Shown: positions 1-6,357, numbered from the stretch's first letter. The stretch: 23,132 nt of DNA from Bacteroidales bacterium (GCA_017428285.1 JAFRRE010000098.1:1-23132); one strand, 5' to 3'. Made by a program: numbers and translations. The notes: generated by a model not told the origin, from the letters alone.

Positions 1-60
1 ATGAGTGCCTTTGGCGCAGGTTTCGTGTCAGCTGCCTGCCTTTGGGAATGGGAATTTTAA
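1..60 (+). CDS. C-terminal end of a probable ketoacyl-ACP synthase III (partial)
   Basis: Frame 1 is open from the first base and stops with TAA at 58-60. It encodes only 19 residues, ending GAGFVSAACLWEWEF. A glycine-rich GxGF..a.l..W ending is typical of FabH-like ketoacyl-ACP synthases (thiolase fold), and the next four genes are all fatty acid synthesis genes. That combination is the whole basis for the call. The stop codon lies inside a 7-nt tandem array that runs up to the fabF start, so the genes are 31 nt apart and probably co-transcribed. The visible fragment holds no catalytic residue. Another thiolase-fold enzyme is possible. Confidence 0.45.
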   Translation: MSAFGAGFVSAACLWEWEF

Positions 61-91
61 ATTTTAAATTTTGAATTTTGAATTTTGAATT
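53..91 (+). repeat. Heptamer tandem array AATTTTR before fabF
   Basis: From position 53 the units read AATTTTA twice, AATTTTG three times, then AATT running directly into the ATG at 92. The array contains the stop codon of the upstream gene and reaches the fabF start, so it is the entire spacer. Comparable 7-8 nt arrays precede the fabZ-like, acpP and fabG genes. Confidence 0.8.
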
Positions 92-1324
92 ATGAATAGA
101 AGAGTAGTAATCACCGGCATGGGCGCCATTTCGCCGATTGGCAACGACTTGCCGACTATATGGAATAACTTGATGAAGGGCTATTGTGGTATCGACTTCA
201 TCAAATCGTTTGATACCACCGACCTCCCCGTGAAGATCGCGGCAGAGTTGAAGGACTTTGATCCCGAGGCTTGCGGCGTCGACAAGGGCTTCGTCAAGCG
301 TAACGATCGTTTTGCGGTCTACACTTTGGCTGCCGCCTATCAGGCCATGAAGGACAATGAGGACCTTCAGATGGATCCTAGTCGTCTTGGCGTGTATGTG
401 GGCTCCGGAATCGGCGGCTTCGACACCATTATGAAAGGGGTCAAGACCTATTATGATGAAGGCGCACGTTGGATTTCACCATTGATGATCCCCACCATGA
501 TTGGCAATATGGCTTCGGGTAGCGTGGCCATCCGTTACAATGCCCAAGGCCCATGTGTGCCAATTGTGACAGCATGCGCCACAGGAACACACAGTATCGG
601 TGAGGCCTATCGTGCCATCAAACACGGTTATGCTGATGCCGTCATTGCAGGTGGATCGGAAGCTGGCATCAATCCCGTTTCCATTGGTGGCTTTGCCAAC
701 TGCAAGGCGTTGACGAAGTCGGAAGACCCCAAGTATGCCTCTCTGCCGTTCAACAAGAACCGTGCAGGTTTCGTCATTGCCGAAGGGTCGGGCATCGTTC
801 TCCTTGAGGAATACGAGCACGCCAAACAACGTGGTGCGAAGATCTATGCCGAGCTCTGTGGTTATGGCAACTCATGCGATGCCTACCACAGCACAGCTCC
901 GCGTCCCGATGGCACTACGCAAAGTTTGGCCATCAAGCAAGCCCTCGAAGAGGCTCAATTCAAGGCTGGCGAGAGCATTTACATCAATGCCCACGGCACA
1001 GGTACGCCGATGAACGACAGCGGCGAGACCCGCGCCATCAAGATTGCGATGGGTGAGGAAGAAGCCCACAAGGCCCATATCAGCTCGACCAAGTCGGAGA
1101 TGGGTCATGCCCTTGGTGCAGCTGGCGCTATCGAGCTTATCATCAGTGTGATGGCTTTGAATAACAATACCGTGCCTCCGACCATCGGTCTGGATGAACC
1201 TGACCCCGAGTGCGACCTTGACTACACGCCCAACAATCCGCTCAAGGTGGATTTGGACATTGCCATTTCCAATTCCTTGGGCTTCGGTGGACATAATGCT
1301 TGCTTGGCTATTCGTAAAATATAA
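92..1324 (+). CDS. fabF: Beta-ketoacyl-ACP synthase II (FabF-type)
   Basis: A 410-residue condensing enzyme of the KAS I/II family, which extends acyl-ACP by two carbons using malonyl-ACP in the cytoplasm. The full catalytic set is visible: nucleophile Cys162 in VTACATGTHS, His301 in NAHGTGTP, Lys334 and His339 in SSTKSEMGHALGA, and the C-terminal glycine-rich GFGGHNA loop at 397-403. Length is normal for FabF. The start is the only ATG near the family N-terminus RRVVITGMGA. It is the first complete gene of a fabF-fabZ-acpP-fabG run. In Bacteroidetes the housekeeping fabF normally sits beside acpP and rnc, so this may be a second copy in a specialised cluster; that part is inference. Confidence 0.93.
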   Translation: MNRRVVITGMGAISPIGNDLPTIWNNLMKGYCGIDFIKSFDTTDLPVKIAAELKDFDPEACGVDKGFVKRNDRFAVYTLAAAYQAMKDNEDLQMDPSRLGVYVGSGIGGFDTIMKGVKTYYDEGARWISPLMIPTMIGNMASGSVAIRYNAQGPCVPIVTACATGTHSIGEAYRAIKHGYADAVIAGGSEAGINPVSIGGFANCKALTKSEDPKYASLPFNKNRAGFVIAEGSGIVLLEEYEHAKQRGAKIYAELCGYGNSCDAYHSTAPRPDGTTQSLAIKQALEEAQFKAGESIYINAHGTGTPMNDSGETRAIKIAMGEEEAHKAHISSTKSEMGHALGAAGAIELIISVMALNNNTVPPTIGLDEPDPECDLDYTPNNPLKVDLDIAISNSLGFGGHNACLAIRKI

Positions 1325-1330
1325 TTGCTT

Positions 1331-1390
1331 GTAGGGCTGTCACATCGTGGCAGCCGAACCACATCGGCTGCCGTGGTACGACAGCCCTAC
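1331..1390. repeat. Long imperfect palindrome after the fabF stop codon
   Basis: Outer arms GTAGGGCTGTC (1331-1341) and GACAGCCCTAC (1380-1390) are perfect complements. Inner arms GGCAGCCGA (1349-1357) and TCGGCTGCC (1364-1372) are too. Between them lies a symmetric 7x7 mismatch, and the loop is 6 nt. The right half recurs with two differences in 29 bases at 11030-11058, also right beside a stop codon. There is no T-tract, so it is not a classical terminator. It resembles a REP/BIME-like dispersed palindrome. Confidence 0.8.
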
Positions 1391-1397
1391 AAACCAA

Positions 1398-1435
1398 CAA
1401 TTAAACGATCAAACAATCAACGATTAAACAACAAT
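1398..1435 (+). repeat. 7-8 nt tandem array YRATYAAA before the fabZ-like gene
   Basis: Units CAATTAAA, CGATCAAA, CAATCAA, CGATTAAA and CAACAAT follow one another and end exactly at the ATG at 1436. The unit sequence differs from the arrays before fabF, acpP and fabG, but the period and position are the same. Confidence 0.65.
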
Positions 1436-1867
1436 ATGAACAGAGACGAAATCAAACAGTATCTCCCGCACCGTGAGCCTATGCTTTTGGTCGACGAGAT
1501 GAACCTCGATGAGAATCATGTGTGTCATTCCAAGTACCATGTGACGGGCGAGGAGTTTTTTCTACAAGGCCATTTCCCTGGCGAACCTGTTGTGCCAGGC
1601 GTTATCCTTTGCGAAATCATGGCTCAATCGTGCGCCCTGCTGATGAAGGACGACCTCATTGGCAAACTGACCTTCTACACGGGCATCGACAAGGTGCGTT
1701 TCAAGAACAGCGTCAAGCCGGGCGACACCGCCGAGGTGGAAGCCACATTGACCTATCATCGTGCCAACATCTACATCTGCTCCGCCGTACTTAGCGTGGG
1801 TGGCAAGATGTGCGTGAAAGGCGAGCTTTCATTTGCCCTGCTCCCCGACACTCGCAACAAACAATGA
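1436..1867 (+). CDS. fabZ: 3-hydroxyacyl-ACP dehydratase, FabZ-like hotdog protein
   Basis: A 143-residue single-hotdog protein that would dehydrate 3-hydroxyacyl-ACP to trans-2-enoyl-ACP. The FabZ signature is present: HFPGEPVVPGVILCEIMAQS with His46 and the catalytic acid Glu60. The early segment YLPHREPMLLVDE is also typical. The frame is open further upstream, but that extension would be translated from the palindrome and the tandem array. The ATG at 1436, directly followed by MNRDEIKQYLPHR, is the family-like start. It lies between fabF and acpP and should act on the same ACP-bound intermediates. The last residues (DTRNKQ) are unconserved. An ApeI/short-chain variant is possible; the FabZ-superfamily assignment is firm. 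Confidence 0.88.
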   Translation: MNRDEIKQYLPHREPMLLVDEMNLDENHVCHSKYHVTGEEFFLQGHFPGEPVVPGVILCEIMAQSCALLMKDDLIGKLTFYTGIDKVRFKNSVKPGDTAEVEATLTYHRANIYICSAVLSVGGKMCVKGELSFALLPDTRNKQ

Positions 1868-1873
1868 ATCTCG

Positions 1874-1910
1874 AATTTTAAATTTTGAATCTTTAAATCT
1901 TAAATTTAAA
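1874..1910 (+). repeat. 7-8 nt tandem array before acpP
   Basis: Units AATTTTA, AATTTTG, AATCTTTA, AATCTTA and AATTTAA run up to the ATG at 1911 and occupy nearly the whole 43-nt spacer after the fabZ-like stop. The units match those before fabF and fabG. Confidence 0.75.
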
Positions 1911-2153
1911 ATGGCAACGATTCAAGACAAAGCGCGGGCGTTTATCGCTACCAAGCTGAACGTCAGCGAGAGTGAAATCACGCCAGAGAAGAACCTTTTC
2001 AACGACTTGGGCGCTGATTCCTTGGATGTTGTGGAGCTTCTCATGATTTTGGAGAGCGAATTCAATGTGAAATTCTCCGAGGACGATACGGCCAATGTCA
2101 AGACCGTCGGCGACTTGTATGCAATGATTGAGAAATACACAAAGAAGTCTTAG
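1911..2153 (+). CDS. acpP: Acyl carrier protein
   Basis: An 80-residue acidic carrier protein. Ser37 in the GADSLDVVELLM motif is the phosphopantetheine attachment site; flanking helices (MATIQDKARAFIATKLNV, EDDTANVKTVGDLYAMIEKY) match the four-helix ACP fold. It would carry growing acyl chains for the FabF, FabZ and FabG enzymes around it. The frame is open further upstream within the fabZ-like gene, but the ATG at 1911 gives the exact family N-terminus. Presence of its own ACP suggests the cluster works as a self-contained unit. Confidence 0.95.
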   Translation: MATIQDKARAFIATKLNVSESEITPEKNLFNDLGADSLDVVELLMILESEFNVKFSEDDTANVKTVGDLYAMIEKYTKKS

Positions 2154-2218
2154 GACTATGACCTGTGTCAATGACCATGACCGCTTCAACTATGGTGAAA
2201 GCAGTCCTGGTCATAGTC
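2154..2218. repeat. Inverted repeat between acpP and fabG
   Basis: GACTATGACC at 2154-2163 begins right after the acpP stop and is perfectly complementary to GGTCATAGTC at 2209-2218. An inner GCTTCA / TGAAAGC pairing around 2183-2202 would extend the stem imperfectly. No T-tract follows, so it is more likely a processing or stability hairpin, or a dispersed repeat, than a terminator. Confidence 0.6.
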
Positions 2219-2251
2219 ACAAGTCAAGGCCAAAAACAGCAAACGATCTTA

Positions 2252-2286
2252 AATCTTGAATTTTAAATCTTTAAATCTGAAATATA
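2252..2286 (+). repeat. 7-8 nt tandem array before fabG
   Basis: Units AATCTTG, AATTTTA, AATCTTTA, AATCTGA and AATATA lead straight into the ATG at 2287. They are close variants of the arrays before fabF and acpP. Confidence 0.75.
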
Positions 2287-3033
2287 ATGGGATTATTAGA
2301 CAATAAAGTGGCTCTGATTACTGGAGCTGGTCGTGGCATCGGCAAGGCCATTGCTTTGCGTTTTGCCCAGGAAGGCTGCAACATTGCCTTCACCGATATC
2401 GCTTTGAACGATGTCGTCATGGAAACTGAAAAGGAACTGCAAGCCCTTGGCATCAAGGCTAAGGCTTATGCCTCAAATGCGGCCAATTTTGAGGAGACGC
2501 ATCAGGTCGTCGATGAAATTGTCAAGGACTTCGGTCGCATCGACATCCTTGTCAACAATGCAGGTATCACCAAGGACACTGCACTCAAACGCATGACCGA
2601 GGAACAATGGGATGCCGTCATCAATGTGAACCTCAAGTCGGTGTTCAACTTCACCAAGGCTGTGCAACCCGTCATGTGGAAGCAGGCTGGTGGTAGCGTC
2701 ATCAACATGAGCTCGGTGGTAGGTGTTTCGGGCAATGCCAACCAGTGCAACTACAGTGCTTCGAAGGCCGGAATCATCGGCTTTACGAAGAGTGCGGCCA
2801 AGGAGATGGGTGTGCGCAACATCCGCCACAACGCCATCGCCCCAGGCTTCATCATCACTGCCATGACCAACGCCCTGCCTGAGGATGTGCGCAAGGCTTG
2901 GGAAAGCTTGATTCCGCTGCGTCGCGGTGGCACGCCTGAGGATGTGGCCAACGTGGCCCTCTTCCTCGCCTCCGATCTCAGCTCGTATGTCACGGGACAG
3001 GTCATCCACTGCTGTGGCGGCATGAATTGCTAA
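2287..3033 (+). CDS. fabG: 3-oxoacyl-ACP reductase (FabG)
   Basis: A 248-residue classical short-chain dehydrogenase, the NADPH-dependent reductase that turns 3-oxoacyl-ACP into 3-hydroxyacyl-ACP. Visible elements are the Rossmann motif TGAGRGIG (12-19), NNAG (90-93), the structural Asn115, catalytic Ser143, Tyr156 and Lys160 in NYSASKAG, and IAPGF (184-188). The usual NVIAPG is HNAIAPG here, and the C-terminus HCCGGMNC replaces the common VDGGM ending with two adjacent cysteines. With FabF, FabZ and ACP it completes the elongation cycle except for enoyl reduction. No FabI, FabK or FabV is present in the window. Confidence 0.93.
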   Translation: MGLLDNKVALITGAGRGIGKAIALRFAQEGCNIAFTDIALNDVVMETEKELQALGIKAKAYASNAANFEETHQVVDEIVKDFGRIDILVNNAGITKDTALKRMTEEQWDAVINVNLKSVFNFTKAVQPVMWKQAGGSVINMSSVVGVSGNANQCNYSASKAGIIGFTKSAAKEMGVRNIRHNAIAPGFIITAMTNALPEDVRKAWESLIPLRRGGTPEDVANVALFLASDLSSYVTGQVIHCCGGMNC

Positions 3034-3065
3034 GAAAACGAATTATTGAAAACGATAGCAGAAAG

Positions 3066-3100
3066 GAAAGCCTCGCTGATTGGTGGGGCTTTCTTGTTTT
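3066..3100 (+). terminator. Rho-independent terminator after fabG
   Basis: GAAAGCCTC at 3066-3074 pairs with GGGGCTTTC at 3085-3093 (one G-T pair), followed by TTGTTTTATTTTTT. It lies between the convergent stop codons of fabG (3033) and the LytTR gene (3099), so it ends the fatty acid operon. The reverse strand has only a weak T-rich flank. Confidence 0.75.
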
Positions 3101-3986
3101 ATTTTTTGTTGAAGGCTTCCAAAACCTTCGCCGAGTAGGTCTTCGAAACAGGAATGGAATCCAATCCTTCGCGTTCAAAGTCGATGACAAAACCATCGGC
3201 TTCGTTGTGCAAGACGCTCACTTTCTTGATATTGACGATATAAGAGCGATGACAACGCATCAACGAGCTGGAATCCACGCAGTTGTCCTCAATGGTCTTC
3301 ATCTTGCAGCGTAGCATGTAACTGGCAATGGTGCCACTGCGTTGGTAAAAAACATTGATATAATTGTCTTCCGCTTTGATGTAATAGAGGTTGTCGAGCT
3401 TGACGGAAAGCTTCAGGTTGCCGTTGTTGTCCATCAGGTTGATGATTTCGGTGTGCTCAGGCATCACCTCATCGTCTGACTCTACCGTGTCGCTCTTCGT
3501 GAGCATAAGGCGTTGTTGCGTGTCTTTCAATAAGATAACCAAGTCGATGACGGTATAGGGAACACCTAAGGCCACCATAGAGACAAGGAAGCTCTTCGCC
3601 AGGATAAAGGCAAAGCTATGTCCCATGGCTTCAGTGATCTGGATCTGGAAATAGGAGAGTAGGGTGTAGTACACGGCAATCAGCACGATTTCAAGGAAAA
3701 GCCAGAGGATATAGAGCCAAAAAGGGAAATGCCGCATCTTCTTGACGAGCCATGTCATCAATGTTCGGCTGAGGGCCAAAAACAGGGTGCCAGTACCCAC
3801 AAATGCCAAGGTGGTGAAGAAATAGTTTCCTTTTCCGACTTGAAACCAAGCAGTGGCGGAAAATGGAACATAAGCCGTCAGAAATACGAGAGCAAACAAA
3901 GTCGAGATGATGACGTTGATCGACTGGCTGACAGGTTCTGTCAGGCACTCAGGGGTTTGCGTTATCAGTCGTTTTGGGTATTTCAT
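3099..3986 (-). CDS. Membrane-bound LytTR-family transcription regulator
   Basis: A 295-residue protein with four predicted membrane helices (about 24-42, 56-78, 88-113, 125-153), a short acidic linker (164-180), and a C-terminal LytTR DNA-binding domain (about 190-292). Family marks in the LytTR part include IKAEDNYINVFY, the MLRCKMKTIED segment, MRCHRSYIVN and SKTYSAKV. There is no receiver domain, so it is not a response regulator; it resembles one-component membrane LytTR proteins. Its ligand and targets are not evident. It has its own promoter in the end of recX and converges on fabG. Confidence 0.88.
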   Translation of the reverse strand: MKYPKRLITQTPECLTEPVSQSINVIISTLFALVFLTAYVPFSATAWFQVGKGNYFFTTLAFVGTGTLFLALSRTLMTWLVKKMRHFPFWLYILWLFLEIVLIAVYYTLLSYFQIQITEAMGHSFAFILAKSFLVSMVALGVPYTVIDLVILLKDTQQRLMLTKSDTVESDDEVMPEHTEIINLMDNNGNLKLSVKLDNLYYIKAEDNYINVFYQRSGTIASYMLRCKMKTIEDNCVDSSSLMRCHRSYIVNIKKVSVLHNEADGFVIDFEREGLDSIPVSKTYSAKVLEAFNKK

Positions 3987-4008
3987 CGTTTGCTCAAAAA
4001 AAGTGCGG

Positions 4009-4039
4009 CAAAGATACGAAAACTTGTCAAATTGTCAAA
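4009..4039 (-). promoter_or_regulatory. Bacteroidetes-type promoter for the LytTR gene
   Basis: On the minus strand a -33 TTTG (4036-4039) is followed after 19 nt by TATCTTTG (4009-4016), a full match to TTTG-N19-TAnnTTTG. The expected transcript would start about 15-20 nt before the ATG at 3986. The -33 box lies within the last codons of recX. Confidence 0.75.
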
Positions 4040-4497
4040 TCCTTCAGGACCTCCCAAATCAGATTGCCCTCGAAGCCTTTTTGCATAGCGTAGGCGGCCA
4101 ATTTGCGTTTTTTCTCGAAGTCAGAATTTGCTTTTATGGTCTTGGATTTGGTCTTTAGGATGTCAATGAGACGTTGGCGGTAGACTTCATTGTCGGTTTG
4201 TCCTAAAGCTTCATCGATGATATCTTTATCGATGCCTTTCTGTATGAGGTGGAAACGGATTTTGTTGACACCCCAACCACTTTGGTTGACCTTGCCTCGA
4301 ACAAAAGCCTTCGCAAACCGATCGTCATTGACAAAGCGGTTATCCAACAGATAATCTAGAATTTTTGTTTTTTCCTCCTCGGAGATGTCGAAGGTCTTCA
4401 ACTTGTCCTTGACATCTTTGACACAGCGTTCTTGGTAGGCGCAATACTTGGCCATCTTGTCAAGAACCTGGTCGGGCGTGAGGGGCTTTTTCTGCAT
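4027..4497 (-). CDS. recX: RecX-family regulatory protein
   Basis: A 156-residue, highly charged, all-helical protein matching RecX, which binds RecA filaments and limits strand exchange and the SOS response. Recognisable parts are the first three-helix repeat (MAKYCAYQERCVKDVKDKL), the repeat-two signature NRFVNDDRFAKAFVRGKVNQSGWG followed by KIRFHLIQKGI, and a third repeat near the C-terminus. Length is normal. The start ATG overlaps by one base the stop of the upstream EIIC-like gene (TGATG), implying translational coupling. recA is not in the window, so the context does not explain the pairing. Confidence 0.85.
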   Translation of the reverse strand: MQKKPLTPDQVLDKMAKYCAYQERCVKDVKDKLKTFDISEEEKTKILDYLLDNRFVNDDRFAKAFVRGKVNQSGWGVNKIRFHLIQKGIDKDIIDEALGQTDNEVYRQRLIDILKTKSKTIKANSDFEKKRKLAAYAMQKGFEGNLIWEVLKDLTI

Positions 4498-5516
4498 CAG
4501 CAGTCGATTTTGAGGTCACCTTCCTTAATCCAACCTATCTTTCTGAAAACAAGGCCAAAGAGCCATGTCAGCAAAGCAGGGAGCACGAAGCAAACCAAAG
4601 CCATACCAATCCACATGTTGGCACCGCCTTCGGGCATGGCTGTGTAGATGCCGATGGGTCCGACAAGGCCGCAAGTACCCATGCCGGAACCAATAGGGAT
4701 GTTCTCCAGATGGAAGATGCAAGTTGAGATGGGGCCTGTGATGGCTGCAGTGAGTAAGACTGGAATCCAAATTTTGGGATTTTTCACGATGTTGCCCATT
4801 TGCAACATGGAGGTACCGAGACCTTGTGCCACGAGTCCGCCCCAGCGGTTTTCCCTGAAACTCAACACGGCAAAACCAATCATCTGGGCGCAGCAGCCAG
4901 CCGTGGCAGCGCCTCCTGCGATGCCGCCCAAACCGATGGCTAGGCAGATGGCTGCCGAACTGATGGGCAGGGTGAGCACTGCTCCGATGACCACAGAAAC
5001 GACAATGCCCATAAGGAAGGGCTGCATCTGCGTGGCGTTCTCAATGAAGGTACCGAGGGCAGTCATCACTTTTTGGATGGGGGCACCTACGGCATAAGCC
5101 ATCAGCACGCCGCTGATGATGACCACGGCAGGCGTGACGAGGATGTCGACTTGGGTTTCCTTGTAGACGATTTTGCCTAGTTCTGCGGCTACGATCACGG
5201 CAACGTAGGCCCCCATCGGTCCACCAAGTTCGTTGCCTGCGATACCCACGGCGATGGCGCTGAACAGCACCAAGCCTTCGCATTTGAGCTTGTAAGCGAT
5301 GGCAACAGCGATGGCAGCTCCTGTGGCGGCCTTGGCATATTTGGCGATGGTCTCAAAAGCTTCAATTCCAGTCTTGTCTCCTAAAGTTTGGAAAATGGTG
5401 CCGATGAGCAACGAAGCGAACAGACCTAAGGCCATAGCACCAAGAGCGTCGACAAAATAGGCCTTCCAGGTCATGTCGACGCCCTTGCGCTGTAAGAATG
5501 ATTTGAATTTGGTCAT
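4497..5516 (-). CDS. EIIC-like membrane protein (PTS_EIIC_2 type)
   Basis: A 339-residue, very hydrophobic protein with roughly nine or ten membrane segments and many Gly/Ala-rich stretches (GGPMGAYVAVIVAAELGK, GLGGIAGGAATAGCC). It matches the family annotated as PTS transporter subunit IIC, second type. Conserved-looking parts are the ENRWGGLVAQGLGTSMLQMGN loop and the GPISTCIFHLENIPIGSGMGTCGLVGP loop. No EIIA or EIIB, HPr or EI gene is nearby, so phosphotransfer-driven sugar uptake is doubtful and the substrate is unknown. It is 79 nt downstream of the nicotinamidase gene with a palindrome between, and coupled to recX through TGATG. Confidence 0.8.
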   Translation of the reverse strand: MTKFKSFLQRKGVDMTWKAYFVDALGAMALGLFASLLIGTIFQTLGDKTGIEAFETIAKYAKAATGAAIAVAIAYKLKCEGLVLFSAIAVGIAGNELGGPMGAYVAVIVAAELGKIVYKETQVDILVTPAVVIISGVLMAYAVGAPIQKVMTALGTFIENATQMQPFLMGIVVSVVIGAVLTLPISSAAICLAIGLGGIAGGAATAGCCAQMIGFAVLSFRENRWGGLVAQGLGTSMLQMGNIVKNPKIWIPVLLTAAITGPISTCIFHLENIPIGSGMGTCGLVGPIGIYTAMPEGGANMWIGMALVCFVLPALLTWLFGLVFRKIGWIKEGDLKIDC

Positions 5517-5520
5517 GATG

Positions 5521-5590
5521 AGTGTCGGCGTTTCGACAGGCTCAACGACCTTAACAAAAGCAGGTCCCTGAGCTTGTCGAAGGGCCGTCC
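5521..5590. repeat. Palindromic repeat, TTCGACARGCTCA type
   Basis: The two arms TTTCGACAGGCTCAACGACC (starting near 5531) and its approximate complement (GGTCCCTGAGCTTGTCGAA, ending near 5582) form an imperfect hairpin of about 20 bp with a loop of roughly a dozen bases. It fills the spacer between the nicotinamidase stop (5596) and the EIIC-like start (5516). A related sequence lies inside the glycosyltransferase gene at 18713-18808. No T-tract is present, so it is not a standard terminator. Confidence 0.75.
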
Positions 5591-5595
5591 TTTAA

Positions 5596-6327
5596 TTAAA
5601 ACTCAATGCCTTGAATACCGTTGTCCTTCATCAGGTCGGCGAGCTTGGTGTCGTTGTCATCGACAGCAGCGAGGCAGTTGGTGACAATGCGTATCTGCTT
5701 GGCAGGATAGAATTCCATCAGGTCCTTGGTGGTCTCATAGACGCAATAGTCTGTGGCGATGCCGCAGATGTCGACGCCTTCGAAATGTTCAAATTCCTCG
5801 ATGGTACGACGCAACTTCTCACCACTGTGGGCGTTTTGGAAGATGCTGAACTCTTCCTTGTCGGCAAGGTCACCCTTCTGCATGTAATGGATTTCCAATC
5901 CCATATTTTGCTGCATCAGGCCGTCCAACACTTCCTGCAAAGCAGGATAGACGTTCATGCCTTCGGTGCCTTGCACGCAGTGGGGAGGGAACACGCCGCC
6001 TTGCTCCACAAACGAGCAGTGGTTGGCGGGGTGTGCATCTTGGGTGACGATGATCCAGCCATAGTTCTTCCAAGCACCTTGTTCAAGTGCTTTGGCGAGA
6101 TAATCCATGGCCGCAGGACCATTTTTTGTGGCAAGACTACCTGTTGTGAAGTCGATTTGTGGGTCAACGATGATGAGCAGATTGTTGGGTAGTTTGACAG
6201 GCTCATTCACCACTTCTTTTTTTGTGACTTCTTCATTTTCCTTTTGGTCGTTTTTCTGATTGTTGTTGCAACCTGCAAAAGCAAGGGTCGCGATGAGCAC
6301 GATGGCTCCAAGGATGTGTCTTTTCAT
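5596..6327 (-). CDS. Lipoprotein nicotinamidase (isochorismatase-like hydrolase)
   Basis: A 243-residue protein of the PncA branch of cysteine hydrolases, which convert nicotinamide to nicotinate plus ammonia. The catalytic triad is visible: Asp55 in IIVDPQIDF, Lys151 in MQKG, Cys195 in GIATDYCV. The metal-site set is Asp97 and His99 in TQDAHPANH plus His116 in FPPHCVQGT. Unlike cytoplasmic PncA it starts with a lipoprotein signal: MKRH, a hydrophobic stretch, lipobox FAGC with Cys20, then an Asn/Lys/Glu-rich linker to residue 45. It should therefore be lipid-anchored outside the cytoplasm. It has its own -7 box and could lead an operon with the EIIC-like gene and recX. Another amidase specificity is possible. 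Confidence 0.87.
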   Translation of the reverse strand: MKRHILGAIVLIATLAFAGCNNNQKNDQKENEEVTKKEVVNEPVKLPNNLLIIVDPQIDFTTGSLATKNGPAAMDYLAKALEQGAWKNYGWIIVTQDAHPANHCSFVEQGGVFPPHCVQGTEGMNVYPALQEVLDGLMQQNMGLEIHYMQKGDLADKEEFSIFQNAHSGEKLRRTIEEFEHFEGVDICGIATDYCVYETTKDLMEFYPAKQIRIVTNCLAAVDDNDTKLADLMKDNGIQGIEF

Positions 6328-6357
6328 TGCTTTACTTTATGATTTAGAAATTTGCGG

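Noticed and set aside
1325..1435. N-terminal extension of the fabZ-like protein
   Set aside because: The frame is open there but begins at a TTG next to the fabF stop and would translate the palindrome and tandem array. FabZ proteins start near the ATG at 1436.
2154..2218. Rho-independent terminator between acpP and fabG
   Set aside because: The outer arms are 45 nt apart and no T-run follows the right arm, so termination is unlikely.
3099..3986. Two-component response regulator
   Set aside because: The LytTR domain is present, but the N-terminal half is four membrane helices and not a receiver domain, and no histidine kinase is adjacent.
4497..5516. A functional sugar phosphotransferase uptake system
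   Set aside because: Only an EIIC-like membrane component is present; no EIIA, EIIB, HPr or EI gene is in the window, so I list the protein without a sugar role.
5611..6192. A 193-codon plus-strand frame
   Set aside because: Antisense shadow of the nicotinamidase gene, which has a full catalytic triad, lipobox and promoter.
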